A stretch of DNA of 64,000 bases from Streptomyces albipurpureus (GCF_023701525.1 NZ_JAMQAW010000011.1:22809-86808), one strand, 5' to 3'; shown: positions 19,573-28,608, numbered from the stretch's first letter. Notes: a model not told the origin generated them from the sequence alone. Program-made: numbers and translations.

Positions 19573-20024
19573 ATGGACGCGGCACCGACGCGGTGATCGA
19601 CGCGGTCGGCATGGAAGCACATGGCGCGCCCGTCGCGAAAGCCGCGCATGGGGCCGTGGGGCTGTTGCCCGACGCTCTGGGAAAACGGCTCATGGAAACT
19701 GTGGGCGTGGACCGCTTGGCCGCTTTCAGGGCGGCGATCGACGTGGTGCGTAGGGGCGGCACCATCTCCGTGTCGGGTGTGTACGGCGGCGCGGCTGACC
19801 CCGTGCCGATGCTCACCATGTTCGACAAGCAGATTCAGCTCAGGATGGGTCAGGCCAACGTCAAACGCTGGGTCGACGACATCCTCCCGCTGCTCACCGA
19901 CGAGGACCCGCTGGGCGTCGATGCCTTTGCCACGCACAGGTTGTCGCTCGAAGAGGGGCCGCAGGCGTACAAGACCTTCCAGGACAAGCAGGACGGCATG
20001 ATCAAAACATTGCTGGCTCCTTGA
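19562..20024 (+). pseudogene. zinc-dependent alcohol dehydrogenase, C-terminal fragment
   Basis: About 150 codons match the C-terminal half of medium-chain Zn alcohol/formaldehyde dehydrogenases: GTDAVIDAVGMEAHG, AIDVVRRGGTISVSGVYGG, and KRWVDDILPLLTDEDPLGVD ending in the usual tail. The catalytic zinc domain and the NAD-binding glycine motif are missing. It abuts the truncated ROK gene head to head, so both were cut by one rearrangement. Confidence 0.7.
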
Positions 20025-20707
20025 TCGGCAGCGACGCCACCGGGCGAAGCGGCATTGTGAGTACTGGCCGGGACAGGGCCTAGTACGGCATGGCAGCGCA
20101 GCCCCCTCGGTAGTCGTCGCAGCCGCTTTCCCGTTGCCCGCGAAGTTGACGTGACCGCACCGCGGGTGGGGCGCCCCCGATGTCCACCGCATTCCCTACC
20201 TGCTTCAGCCGCTGAAGACCTCCGCCGTAGTTGGTGCCCGTGCTGGCTAGGCCTGGATGCTGAATCAGCTGACGAGATCTGGGTCGCGGAGACCTTTCGA
20301 GTTCCCGTTCGTCCAGCGCAGTTGCTGCGGGGCGACGGGGTTGGTTCGAGGGGCAGCCAGAAGAGGTCGAGGTCGTTCAGTTCCCATCACCTCGTGTGCG
20401 TACTGCCGATGCGGGACGGTGGCGGGTCCGGGAGAGCGAAGGGAGTCGCAGCGGGGGCCCTGTGGTCCGAAGCCGAGACCAGCCCAGCCCGGGCCGGATG
20501 GGCGGCGCATCAGATGCCGCGCTCCTAGTGGCACTCATGCGGCTACTGGTGATGCACCCGCTATCGCAGCCGAGGCCGCACCGCGACAGCCCGAGGCCGG
20601 ACCGCATCCGCAAGCCGCTGCGGGGCGGGGCAGAGGACGAGGACGGCCAGGAGCAGCCGCCTGACTTCCACCACGGAACTCGCCACCCGACCTGGCCGGC
20701 GGCCTGC
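20025..20707. other. non-coding stretch between dehydrogenase fragment and STAND gene
   Basis: About 680 bp with only GC-driven open frames and no recognisable domain on either strand. It may be decayed coding DNA. No hairpin or repeat stood out by eye. Confidence 0.4.
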
Positions 20708-23700
20708 TCACGCAGTTCCTCCCGTCGCAACCAGCCCGTCGGTAGACGGCTCCCCACGCCAGGGGCGCGCATTCTCGCAGGGAAGACCCGAAGGAGTACC
20801 CACGGGCAGGAAGCGCTTGCGCTCCTCCTCGGTGTAGTCACGCCCGGCCGACGAGCAGAGGTGCGGGAACCAGTTCGCGCGAAGAAGGCTGTAGGTCTGC
20901 CGCCAGCCCTTGACATAGGCGACCAAGCGGTCCTCGTAGACGATTGCTGTCCTCCTGACGTCGAGCACGGTGGGGAAGGCGCCGATATGACGGCCTGTGT
21001 CGGTCGCCCACAGGTCGTAGCCGCCAGGGGATTCGGTGATCGCTGTGCCGTCCGAGGCCAGAGAGACCAAGTTGTCCAAGTGATCCACGGCCATGGGGCG
21101 CCCCGTGAGTTTCCGCTGGTCCACCGACCACCGGTGGACGGTGCCGTCCGCACTCTGCACCAACAGACTCCGGCCGTCGGCCGAGAAGGCAAGGGCGCGG
21201 TTCATGAAGTCATCGAAGACGGGTCTGATCGCGTCACCGGACAGGACCCCGATCCGTTGACCGGCAAGGGTGTCCCAGAGCTGGATGGTGCCCCGGGTAA
21301 CGCCCGCCCTGGTAACCACCGCGACCTGGTGCGGGTGGTCCGGTCGCGGCACCAGCTGTCCCGACGAGCGGAAGGGCGAGATGAGCGCATCGTCCGTGCG
21401 CTCGACTGACACGGGGCGTCCCACTTGTAGGCCGGTGACGGAGTCCACCCGCAGGAGCGACCCTCCCACCGTCAGAGCGGCAATGTCACCGCCCGCCAGA
21501 GGGGTGACCCAGTCCAACGCGCTGCGCGGATTTCCGGGGTCTGCGCCGACGTCGAGCTCGACGGCCTTCCTGCGGTTCAGGTCGTCGGCTCCGTAGACGA
21601 GCAGCTCCGTGCCGTTCGACTGCCACACGACGAGCCGACGGTTCTCCGGCGTCCAGGACACCCGCCAATTCGGCCTGCTGGAAATGCTTGCGGGAAGTTT
21701 TACGGAGTGGTCCCGACCGCTGACGGTGTCGCGGACGTACAACCGCACGTCGGTGACCCAGGCGACGGCCCGCCCGTCGGGGGACAGTGCGTCCGGCACG
21801 CTGCTCGGGTTGAACTTTTCCTCCGTCAGCGGAGCCCCGGGCTCCGTGGCCAGCACCATCAGCGTGCCAACGACTGTGGCCAGCACAGTTACCGGTTCGC
21901 CCTTTTTCCTCACAGCGGCGATCGCGGCGGTCACGTTGTCCTCGCCCTCGATGCGTGGTACCCGTGTCCTGAAGGTCTCCCCGGTGGGCAGCCGGGTGAG
22001 GGCGACCTCTGCGAAACCACCGGCTTCCTCGTCCTGCATGACGTACCCGCCCGTGGTGTCCGGCAGCAGCGCGCTGCCGGGCAGGGGCCAGGACGCGCCG
22101 GTGGTGGTGTTGTGCACGTATATGGGGGACCGGAGGTCCTTACCACGCTGCTCGACGGCGTAGTCACCGCCTCCCTGGAGTCGTAGATTCCCTCGCGGGA
22201 CGCCGGTGACGATCGGCCGTACGATGTCACCGGAGCCCAGTTGCCGCAGCTCCACAACGCTGACTAGGTCGCGCAACCTGGACCAGCGGAGTACGACGGT
22301 ATCGGGGTCTTCGCCGAACGCGGCCTCGTCCGGCGTCACCCCACTCGGAACGAGATCCTTGGCCACCGGCAAGGGAGCGCCGTCGGCCACAGTCCAGGCC
22401 TCAATGAATCCCTGCCGGCCATGATCCTGCGGGCGGGGTCTATCCAGCAGCCGAAGAAGCCGCGTTCCGTCTGCGCTGAAGTCGAGATCGGCCGTTTTCA
22501 CAACGCGATCAGCCGTGTCGGTGGTCTTCAGACGTAGGGGATCGCGCGGTTCGCCATCGAGTCGCCACAGGAACACCCGGCCGTCCGGTGTCGCCACCGC
22601 GTAGTGCCGACCGTCGGAGCTGATCTCGGAGCTGATCTCGCCGGTGGGCGCCCCGCGCAGTGCGTAGGACCGGGGCGAGCCGCCCAATGCCCCTGTCACC
22701 ACGGATACCACGGCGGGCGCGGCACTTGCCGGTTTGGACCACACCACCACAGTGCGACCGTCCGGTGTGGTGTCGAGACGCGTCGCCCGCCCAGGCCAGA
22801 GGCCGACATGGCTGTCGCGCAGGTACTCCCCCGTGACATGGCTGCGCAGCAGCGCCTCCTGTGCCTGTTGCGTGTCGTCGGCGTTCCAGGCTGCCATGGC
22901 CAGCTGGATCGAGCTCCCGGGATCATGGGAGGCCCTGTCGCCCGACGCGTCGGCGAGCGCGCGGGACGCGAGGGTACGCACCTGCCGCTCCGCCTTCTGG
23001 CTGCTGTCGCGAACCATATCGGCGAGCACGCCCGTGCCTACCAAGAGGGCCAGAAGCATTGCTACCAGCGCCTGCCAGCGCCGGAGTGCCCGCCGTGCGA
23101 ACTTGCGGCTCGTACCGATGTACGCGCGCTCGAGTGCGGTGATCTCTGTCGGCCGGAGGGCGACGTGCTCGACGGCCACCTCGAGCACGCTGCCGCGCAG
23201 CAAGGCGCCCGTCTCCCTACCCGTCTGTTTCCAGCGCGTCAGGTCTTTGCGTAGATCCTCCTGCCAGGTCCGGAATTTGCGGCTCTCGTCCAGCCAGTCA
23301 CCCAGCCGCTGCCAGTGGCAGGTCAGGGCCTCGTGCGCGAGGTCCACTATCTCCGTGCCCTCATCGGTGCGGCCGAAGACGATCAGCTTTCCGGGTGAGA
23401 GACGGCGTGCGAGCGCCAACGTGGCGGGGTCCATATCGGCAACCGGGGCAGGACGCCGGGTATAGCCGCCTTGGTCTGCCGGACGTGCAAGCTGAACGAA
23501 GAGCGCCTGTGCGAGGGGGAGCTCGTCCTCCCGGACCGCGGCGCGAAAGGAATCCTCCGCATACCCGGCGAGAGCGCCGGCGACTCCACCGAGGTCCTGA
23601 TACACGGCGTGGGTCAGCATCGACCGCTCGCGCTGGTCCCACAGGCGGGTCAGCGCGAACTCCACGAGCGGCATGCGGCCCGGCTCGTTCGCCGCGTCGC

Positions 23701-25120
23701 GCACGATCCGGTCGGCGAGTCCGGGCTCCAGCCACAGTCCGGGCACCGCGTCGACGGGCCGGGTGATCGCGTTCCGCAAGTCGTCGGGGCCGAGCGGCGC
23801 GAGGAACATCACCGCGTCGCTGAGTGCAGACGAGGTCTCGGCCGTCATCAGGGCCTCGATGGAGTCCGGGCGCGCCGTGACTACTGCCCGGGGGGCGGAG
23901 CCGGACTGCCCGTCGGCGGTGCCGCATAGGTGGAACAGCAGGTGGAACAGCCTTCGTGCGGCGTCCGGTGCGGCGCCTGCGTACTCCTCCAACTGGTCTA
24001 CGACGAAGAGGTGGCCGGCCCGACCGCCCTGTCTCCGTAACGCCGAGCGCAGGCCGGAGGCCGCCTCTGCCGTTGCGGTCTCGTCCGAAGCCTTGTTGAG
24101 TAAGCCGGTGAGCTCCGCCGCCCGGCGCAGCCGGTCCGTCTCCCCGTCGTCTGGTTCCAGCACGGCCGTCAGTGCCTGAGCTAGCACGGCCTCTGGCCGG
24201 AGGCCCGCGACCGGACGCATCAGAGAGACCGTCAGGCCGTCTGCCCGCACTCCGGGCAGCAACCCGGCTCGGATCAACGACGATTTGCCACACCCGGACG
24301 GCCCGGCCAGTACGGTGACCGGACGGGTCTGGACCGCGCGGCGAAGGCGTTCGACGTCTGCTCCGCGGCCGTGGAAGAACGCAGCGTCGTCCTCGTCGAA
24401 GGTGCCCAGCCCCTGGAAGGGGCACTGCGGCGCTATCACGTCCTCGTCTACCAGTTCGAAAGACGGAACTAGGTACGCGGTGCCGCTCAGCCCGCCTCGC
24501 CCGGCGGCCACCGTCATACCGATGACACCGCCCTGCGCGTCGTCCCAGACAGCCGATCCGCTGAATCCTGGCTGGATCGGCGCTCCTCCCGGGCCCGCGT
24601 CCATCTGGAGCCAGCCTGACCCCTGCACTCCCCGCAGTGAGCCGGTCGCCCATGCCCCGTGGTCGCCGCCGGTCGGGAATCCGTACGCCCGGAACTCGTG
24701 GCCCCAGACGGCAGTTCCGTCGACGAGCGGCACCGGACGCGCGCCCGCCACCGGATGGTGGAGCCGCAGCAGCGCCACGTCTCCGCTGTCGTCCTCCTCG
24801 CGGGTGGGTTGCCAGGAGACGACCGTGGCGCTGACCGCCGGAATACGACCCCCGACGTCCCGGAATAGCGGGAACTCGACGCGCACCGCGTCCGTGGGGG
24901 CGCTCTCGGTATCCCTCGGCAGGCCGAGAGCGTCAGCCACCACATGCGCACAGGTGCAGACGATGTCCGGGGCGACAAGGAAACCGGCCCCGACCACTGG
25001 GCCATAGGCACCTGAACTCGACAAACCGTCCGCCAACAGACGCGCCGATGATGCTGCCCGTAAGCGCACCAGGCCGGATTCGACCATCCCCGCCCCGCGC
25101 GCACGCGAGGGACCTTTCAT
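20708..25120 (-). CDS. trypsin-like protease / nSTAND NTPase / TM / WD40 conflict-system protein
   Basis: A 1470-residue multidomain protein. (1) A trypsin-like serine protease domain (about 1-225) with triad His59 (CTCAHVVAD), Asp114 (SGDVALLRL) and Ser187 (PGFSGSAVWD). (2) A STAND NTPase (about 235-640) with Walker A GPSGCGKSS at 273-281, Walker B LFVVDQLEE at 371-379 and an nSTAND1-like block VDLAHEALTCHWQRLGDWLD. (3) One transmembrane helix at about 683-701. (4) A degenerate WD40 beta-propeller from about 735 to 1420 (repeats such as SADGRSLLVQSADGTVHRWS). The ATG at 25120 overlaps the Trypco1 stop (ATGA), which decides the start; a GTG at 25141 is possible. The architecture predicts a sensor that oligomerises on ligand binding and activates its protease. 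Confidence 0.9.
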   Translation of the reverse strand: MKGPSRARGAGMVESGLVRLRAASSARLLADGLSSSGAYGPVVGAGFLVAPDIVCTCAHVVADALGLPRDTESAPTDAVRVEFPLFRDVGGRIPAVSATVVSWQPTREEDDSGDVALLRLHHPVAGARPVPLVDGTAVWGHEFRAYGFPTGGDHGAWATGSLRGVQGSGWLQMDAGPGGAPIQPGFSGSAVWDDAQGGVIGMTVAAGRGGLSGTAYLVPSFELVDEDVIAPQCPFQGLGTFDEDDAAFFHGRGADVERLRRAVQTRPVTVLAGPSGCGKSSLIRAGLLPGVRADGLTVSLMRPVAGLRPEAVLAQALTAVLEPDDGETDRLRRAAELTGLLNKASDETATAEAASGLRSALRRQGGRAGHLFVVDQLEEYAGAAPDAARRLFHLLFHLCGTADGQSGSAPRAVVTARPDSIEALMTAETSSALSDAVMFLAPLGPDDLRNAITRPVDAVPGLWLEPGLADRIVRDAANEPGRMPLVEFALTRLWDQRERSMLTHAVYQDLGGVAGALAGYAEDSFRAAVREDELPLAQALFVQLARPADQGGYTRRPAPVADMDPATLALARRLSPGKLIVFGRTDEGTEIVDLAHEALTCHWQRLGDWLDESRKFRTWQEDLRKDLTRWKQTGRETGALLRGSVLEVAVEHVALRPTEITALERAYIGTSRKFARRALRRWQALVAMLLALLVGTGVLADMVRDSSQKAERQVRTLASRALADASGDRASHDPGSSIQLAMAAWNADDTQQAQEALLRSHVTGEYLRDSHVGLWPGRATRLDTTPDGRTVVVWSKPASAAPAVVSVVTGALGGSPRSYALRGAPTGEISSEISSDGRHYAVATPDGRVFLWRLDGEPRDPLRLKTTDTADRVVKTADLDFSADGTRLLRLLDRPRPQDHGRQGFIEAWTVADGAPLPVAKDLVPSGVTPDEAAFGEDPDTVVLRWSRLRDLVSVVELRQLGSGDIVRPIVTGVPRGNLRLQGGGDYAVEQRGKDLRSPIYVHNTTTGASWPLPGSALLPDTTGGYVMQDEEAGGFAEVALTRLPTGETFRTRVPRIEGEDNVTAAIAAVRKKGEPVTVLATVVGTLMVLATEPGAPLTEEKFNPSSVPDALSPDGRAVAWVTDVRLYVRDTVSGRDHSVKLPASISSRPNWRVSWTPENRRLVVWQSNGTELLVYGADDLNRRKAVELDVGADPGNPRSALDWVTPLAGGDIAALTVGGSLLRVDSVTGLQVGRPVSVERTDDALISPFRSSGQLVPRPDHPHQVAVVTRAGVTRGTIQLWDTLAGQRIGVLSGDAIRPVFDDFMNRALAFSADGRSLLVQSADGTVHRWSVDQRKLTGRPMAVDHLDNLVSLASDGTAITESPGGYDLWATDTGRHIGAFPTVLDVRRTAIVYEDRLVAYVKGWRQTYSLLRANWFPHLCSSAGRDYTEEERKRFLPVGTPSGLPCENARPWRGEPSTDGLVATGGTA

Positions 25121-25452
25121 GCGGAACGATCGCGATTCCACTCAAGAGTGACCGCGAAATTCGCCTCGCCCGCAGTCCTGGCCACCACCACTCCGGCCTC
25201 CGCGGACAGCTTGATTCCGAACTCGACACTCACCGTGTCGGGAGGCTGAGCCATGTCCCGCACACTCCGCGCGACCGCTTCGACGGCAGGGCGGACATGG
25301 GCCAAGGCCTCCTGAAGCGTCTCGGCGGAGGCGCGCGCCAGCTCGGAGCCGCGCCCCACTCTGCCGATCCCGCTCTCCTCGGCTCCGGGCCCCTCCAGCT
25401 CAACCCGGACGGCGGTGCCGTCCCCAAGCTGCATGTCTCCGACTCGTGCCAT
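25117..25452 (-). CDS. Trypco1-domain protein (trypsin-co-occurring domain 1)
   Basis: A 111-residue protein matching the Trypco1 (CU044_2847-like) family: an N-terminal strand region (MQLGDGTAVRVELEGP), a central helix (LQEALAHVRPAVEAVARSV) and the diagnostic block DTVSVEFGIKLSAEAGVVV followed by GEANFAVTLEW. The family is named for its co-occurrence with trypsin-like proteases in predicted conflict systems; its role, such as protease substrate, adaptor or effector, is not settled. It is the first gene of a two-gene operon and overlaps the protease/STAND gene by ATGA, implying a fixed ratio. A G-rich stretch (GCGGGGGGCG) precedes the ATG. Confidence 0.85.
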   Translation of the reverse strand: MARVGDMQLGDGTAVRVELEGPGAEESGIGRVGRGSELARASAETLQEALAHVRPAVEAVARSVRDMAQPPDTVSVEFGIKLSAEAGVVVARTAGEANFAVTLEWNRDRSA

Positions 25453-26297
25453 AGCGCCCCCCGCTAGAACCCGCCTGCCGAACCGCCGACAACTTTAAGT
25501 CTGTTGCGAGAAGGAGATCAAGTAGGTGGGTGGAGCGAAACTGCCCCCGAAAAAAGGTTTGTGATGTCGCACCCTCGAGGGACCACCGCCCAGTAAGCGG
25601 GAGGCACGGAGAGCCACAGCTAGGCGTGCGCCAAGGCGCGGTGACTCTCGCGGGTGAGGGTGAGCCATCGTGATCCACTCGGCTAGGGCGTGAGGTAGGT
25701 CGAGGCGGCAGGATCGGGAACCAACGATGCTCCTGTTCCGATGGGTTGAGACTTCAAACCTCTCCCCCAACGGCACGGGAGCTTCGGGCGTCTCGGTCCC
25801 GTGCCGCCAGCAGCCCCGGCACTCGATCGGTGACCACACTGAAAAGGCTTAGTGACGGTGAGAGGCAGCGGGGCGCTGCTCCTTCCTGTACTCATCAGCG
25901 GACCTTCCTCACTATTCGAGGTCGATTACCTCTTCGCCAGGAAGGCAGAAATCTATCTCGGCTGGAGTAGACATTGGGTGGTGGTGTGGTTATGGTTTCC
26001 CTCGTAGCCGAGATCACCAAGGCCCGGCAGAGACGAACTGCCGAGCAGCAGTACAGGTGGTTGCAGTACGCAAGACGGTGCGGTGGTGGAGTTGCGAAGC
26101 CAGTGCGGTCGCAGGACGGCGACGGGACTGACGACCGGACCGGGTGGCCCGCGGTGATCAGGGGCCACCGCCAGCGGGACCGCTTTGGCGGTACCCGTCA
26201 GCGCAGTTCGTAGGACTCAGCAGTGAAGTAGGTGAGTTGTACCTCGGTGAAGGCGTCGGCTGCGGGCGCGCGCATCGGGAGGTTCGGCAGTGGGGTT
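25453..26297. other. gene-poor region upstream of the Trypco1 operon
   Basis: About 850 bp with lower GC than its surroundings and no recognisable gene. The promoter of the Trypco1/STAND operon must lie at its left edge. Open frames on both strands lack domain-like features; a plus-strand frame from about 25990 (VSLVAEITKARQRRTAEQQ) is the only one with protein-like composition and has no known family. Confidence 0.35.
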
Positions 26298-26627
26298 CTA
26301 AGCCAGAGAAGACGCAGGATGGGCGACGGGGCTGGCTGCCGAAGAGTGGCGCTCGGTCAGGTCACTGAGCGGTACGCGGTACCAGTAGTAGTAGGTAAGT
26401 GATGGATCCCAGAGGGATGAACGGAGGAATTCGGCGCCATCAGGATCGCCCGGGCGGAAGTTGGAGTCCGGGTACCGCAGGACATCGATAGTGAGGTGGT
26501 CTCCGGTCAAGCAACCGCGATCCCCGCACACGCTCTCACCCCCCGTGAGCTGGTGCGGAACAAGTAGGCCGGCGCAGTACCAAAGCCGGTAGATGGTGTG
26601 GCAGTTCCTTCGGGGCCCTGGTGCCAT
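26298..26627 (-). CDS. hypothetical protein, possibly real
   Basis: A minus-strand frame of up to 118 codons whose middle looks like genuine protein: LWYCAGLLVPHQLTGG, SVCGDRGCLTGDHLTIDVL, DPDGAEFLRSSLWDPS and TYYYWYRVPLSDLTER. Third-position GC is fairly high, but a GTG at 26654 would place the start before a 30-bp palindrome. The ATG at 26627 lies at the palindrome centre and neither has a good ribosome site. I do not recognise the family. The gene could be a 5'-damaged remnant. Confidence 0.35.
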   Translation of the reverse strand: MAPGPRRNCHTIYRLWYCAGLLVPHQLTGGESVCGDRGCLTGDHLTIDVLRYPDSNFRPGDPDGAEFLRSSLWDPSLTYYYWYRVPLSDLTERHSSAASPVAHPASSLA

Positions 26628-26641
26628 GGCACCAGGGCCCC
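26612..26641. repeat. perfect 30-bp palindrome upstream of the MerR-like gene
   Basis: Left arm GGGGCCCTGGTGCCA (26612-26626) is followed directly by its exact reverse complement (26627-26641). It ends 29 bp before the MerR-like ATG. It could form a long cruciform or a strong RNA hairpin, acting as a terminator for transcription entering from the left or as an operator. Confidence 0.6.
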
Positions 26642-26670
26642 TCCACGCGTTCACGATATGAGAGGTGCAG

Positions 26671-27009
26671 ATGACAGCAGGCGACTCATACGTTCGGCTC
26701 GATGACGATGACTACCCCGCCTACACCATGGGCCGGGCCGCCGAGATGCTCGGCACCACCCAGGGATTTCTCCGCGCCATCGGCGACGCCCGCCTCATCA
26801 CCCCACTGCGCTCCGCCGGCGGACACCGCCGCTACTCCCGCTACCAGCTCCGCATCGCCGCCCGCGCCCGCGAACTCGTCGACCACGGCACCCCCGTCGA
26901 AGCCGCCTGCCGCATCATCATCCTCGAGGACCAACTCGAAGAAGCCCAACGCATCAACGCCGAATACCGCCGCTCCGTCGGATCAGCGAACCCGGAGACC
27001 GCGGCGTGA
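26671..27009 (+). CDS. MerR-like helix-turn-helix regulator
   Basis: A 112-residue protein with a MerR-type winged HTH: AYTMGRAAEMLGTTQGFLRA, then the wing LRSAGGHRRYSRYQL, and a C-terminal helix (RIIILEDQLEEAQRINAEYR) likely to dimerise. There is no effector domain. GAGAGG stands before the ATG at 26671; a GTG two codons upstream is the alternative. This small regulator is commonly encoded just upstream of a cold-shock protein in Streptomyces, and the same order is kept here although the cspA copy is broken. It is intact and high in GC3. Confidence 0.85.
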   Translation: MTAGDSYVRLDDDDYPAYTMGRAAEMLGTTQGFLRAIGDARLITPLRSAGGHRRYSRYQLRIAARARELVDHGTPVEAACRIIILEDQLEEAQRINAEYRRSVGSANPETAA

Positions 27010-27182
27010 GGTGGTGCGTGTCCGCCGGGTAGCGGCGCGCGCCTTGCGCGGGTCTGTCAAAAACGGTTTAGCAGTCCCCCTGTGCGCGGATGCCGGGGTG
27101 TGGCGCGCGGGTGGTTCTTTGTGATGACGGGGTGTGTGGGCGTGTACCGTCCAGGTCAGCTGTCGTGGTTCGGCCCCCCTTT

Positions 27183-27203
27183 GCCCACGCCTTCGGTGTG
27201 GGC
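27183..27203 (+). terminator. hairpin plus T-run upstream of the cspA remnant
   Basis: GCCCACGCC-TTC-GGTGTGGGC forms a 9-bp stem with one G-U pair and is followed by GTTTTG. It lies about 90 nt before the broken cspA ATG, so it may be the terminator of the MerR-like gene or an attenuator/5'-UTR element of cspA. Nothing else is seen in 27010-27292. Confidence 0.45.
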
Positions 27204-27292
27204 GTTTTGCTGTGCTGTGCCGCAGGAACCAGGGTGATCACCTCCGCCTTCCGCGCGTTGTGGAGGCGTTCATCGACTGGAAGGCATCAGAC

Positions 27293-27370
27293 ATGGCTAC
27301 GGGAACGGTGAAGTAGTTCAACGCGGAGAAGGGCTTCGGCTTCCTCGCTCAGGACGGCGGCCCGGACGAC
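27293..27370 (+). pseudogene. cold-shock protein (cspA) 5' fragment with nonsense codon
   Basis: The ATG at 27293 reads MATGTVK-stop-FNAEKGFGFLAQDGGPDD. All family members have Trp in the KWFN motif; here codon 8 is TAG, one base from TGG. Similarity ends at GGPD, before VFVHYSAI, and the frame runs straight into a PEP-utilising-enzyme domain. The gene cannot make a cold-shock protein. Confidence 0.8.
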
Positions 27371-28099
27371 ATCGCGGGCTACGGGCATGCCGTCGCGGAG
27401 CGGCTGTGCACCTTCGTCGACGCACTCCTGCCAAACCAGCGACTGGTCCTGAGGCTTCTCGACCTCCGCTCCGACCACGCGGCCAGCATCACCGAACTGG
27501 CCCCGGTGGTGGTAGAACCCAACCCCGAACTCGGCCTGCACGGCGCTCGCTGGCTGCTGGGTTCGACCGCCTACCGGGACGCCCTGCACACCGTGCTCGG
27601 GTCCCTGCGCAATCGGCTCGGTGAGGATGCGGACCGAGTGCGTCTTTCGGTTCCGTTCCTCAATGATGAAGAGGAGTTCGCCCAGATCAGGACGCAGCTT
27701 GAGGTGCCGTGGGACGTGTCCTTGTCCGCGTTCATCGAGACACCCGCAGCGGTGCACGCCACAGCGGCAATCTGCGCCGCAGGTGCCAGCGAACTATTCG
27801 TCGGCACGCAGGACCTGGTGCAGTTCTACCTCGCTGCGGACCGGACCAACCACCTGGTGGCCGATTCCTACCAAACCCGGCACCCCGCCGTGCTGGACGG
27901 ACTGAGCAGGGTGGTGGAGTCCGCGCATGCCGCAGGTGTCCCGGTGAGAGTGTTCGCGCTGGGTGTGGATCTCGTCCACTACCTGAAACGCCTGCCGACG
28001 CCGGACGGCTACATGATGTGCACCGCCGAACTCGAGCAGGTGCTTCTTCAGGAGCGATGGCACCAGGGCGGTGTGTGTCCAGGACGAGCAGGCAGATAG
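27371..28099 (+). pseudogene. PEP-utilising enzyme (PPDK/PEP-synthase TIM-barrel) C-terminal fragment
   Basis: About 240 codons match the C-terminal PEP/pyruvate-binding barrel of pyruvate phosphate dikinase or PEP synthase: VVEPNPELGLHGARWLLG, VRLSVPFLNDEEEFAQIR, SLSAFIETPAAVHATAAIC and ELFVGTQDLVQFYLAADRTN. The ATP-grasp and phosphohistidine domains are missing. The fragment is fused in frame to the cspA remnant; a GTG at 27506 could start a truncated product but has no good ribosome site. The family assignment is firm, the coding status is not. Confidence 0.6.
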
Positions 28100-28147
28100 C
28101 GTCGGCGAGCCGGGCTCGCGGCCGCTTTGTGCTGCTGCAAGCGTTTG

Positions 28148-28225
28148 TGCTGGACATGTGGAGGCGGCGGTGCAGATGGATCGTTCCGGACGGCTTGTGG
28201 GAGATCGCGAAGCCGTTGCTACCGC
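28148..28225 (+). pseudogene. IS5-like transposase N-terminal fragment
   Basis: About 25 codons (MWRRRCRWIVPDGLWEIAKP, then LLP) resemble the N-terminus of IS5/IS4-group transposases, whose opening is typically xVPDxLWExIxPLLP. The rest of the element is absent. Confidence 0.4.
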
Positions 28226-28330
28226 ATCCCGGACAACCCGCCGGTTCACCGGATCTGGTGCGGGCGCGGACCGCCACCACAGCATCGGAGTCCTCGACCG
28301 TACCAACCAACTCGTCAGCCAACTGCATTA
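28226..28330 (-). pseudogene. ISL3-like transposase N-terminal fragment
   Basis: On the minus strand a short piece reads VEDSDAVVAVRARTR and GEPAGCPGCGS, like the zinc-ribbon opening of ISL3-type transposases. It abuts the IS5-like piece on the other strand near 28225. Too short for a firm call. Confidence 0.3.
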
Positions 28331-28445
28331 AGACACAGGCGAGTTCAAGAGAGCACGGCCACAGGCTGCCCGCTACGCCGACCGGCCGACCGTGCCACCG
28401 AGATGATCTCCGGCTACGAAAATCGGGTCTCGCCGTGGCCGCGCC

Positions 28446-28608
28446 CGCTCTCGTCCGCATGGTACGCGGACTACGCAACACGATAGGCTTTCCGGTGGAG
28501 TTGGCGGTGGCCTGGTCGTGGGTCACGGGCGCGGTGGCCGGCTGCCTGCTACTGGGGTTGGCGGCCAGTGTGGTCCCCGCTCGTACAGCCCTGCGCAGGC
28601 CGGGCTGA
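28446..28608 (+). pseudogene. FtsX-like ABC permease C-terminal fragment
   Basis: The last 50 codons (RMVRGLRNTIGFPVELAVAW then VAGCLLLGLAASVVPARTAL and RRPG stop) match the final transmembrane helix and PAR-A-RR tail of FtsX/MacB-type permeases. Everything upstream is missing. Confidence 0.5.

Noticed and set aside
19573..20192. A 502-residue ROK protein extending upstream to 20192
   Set aside because: The added part is antisense to a recognisable alcohol-dehydrogenase fragment and has no HTH domain.
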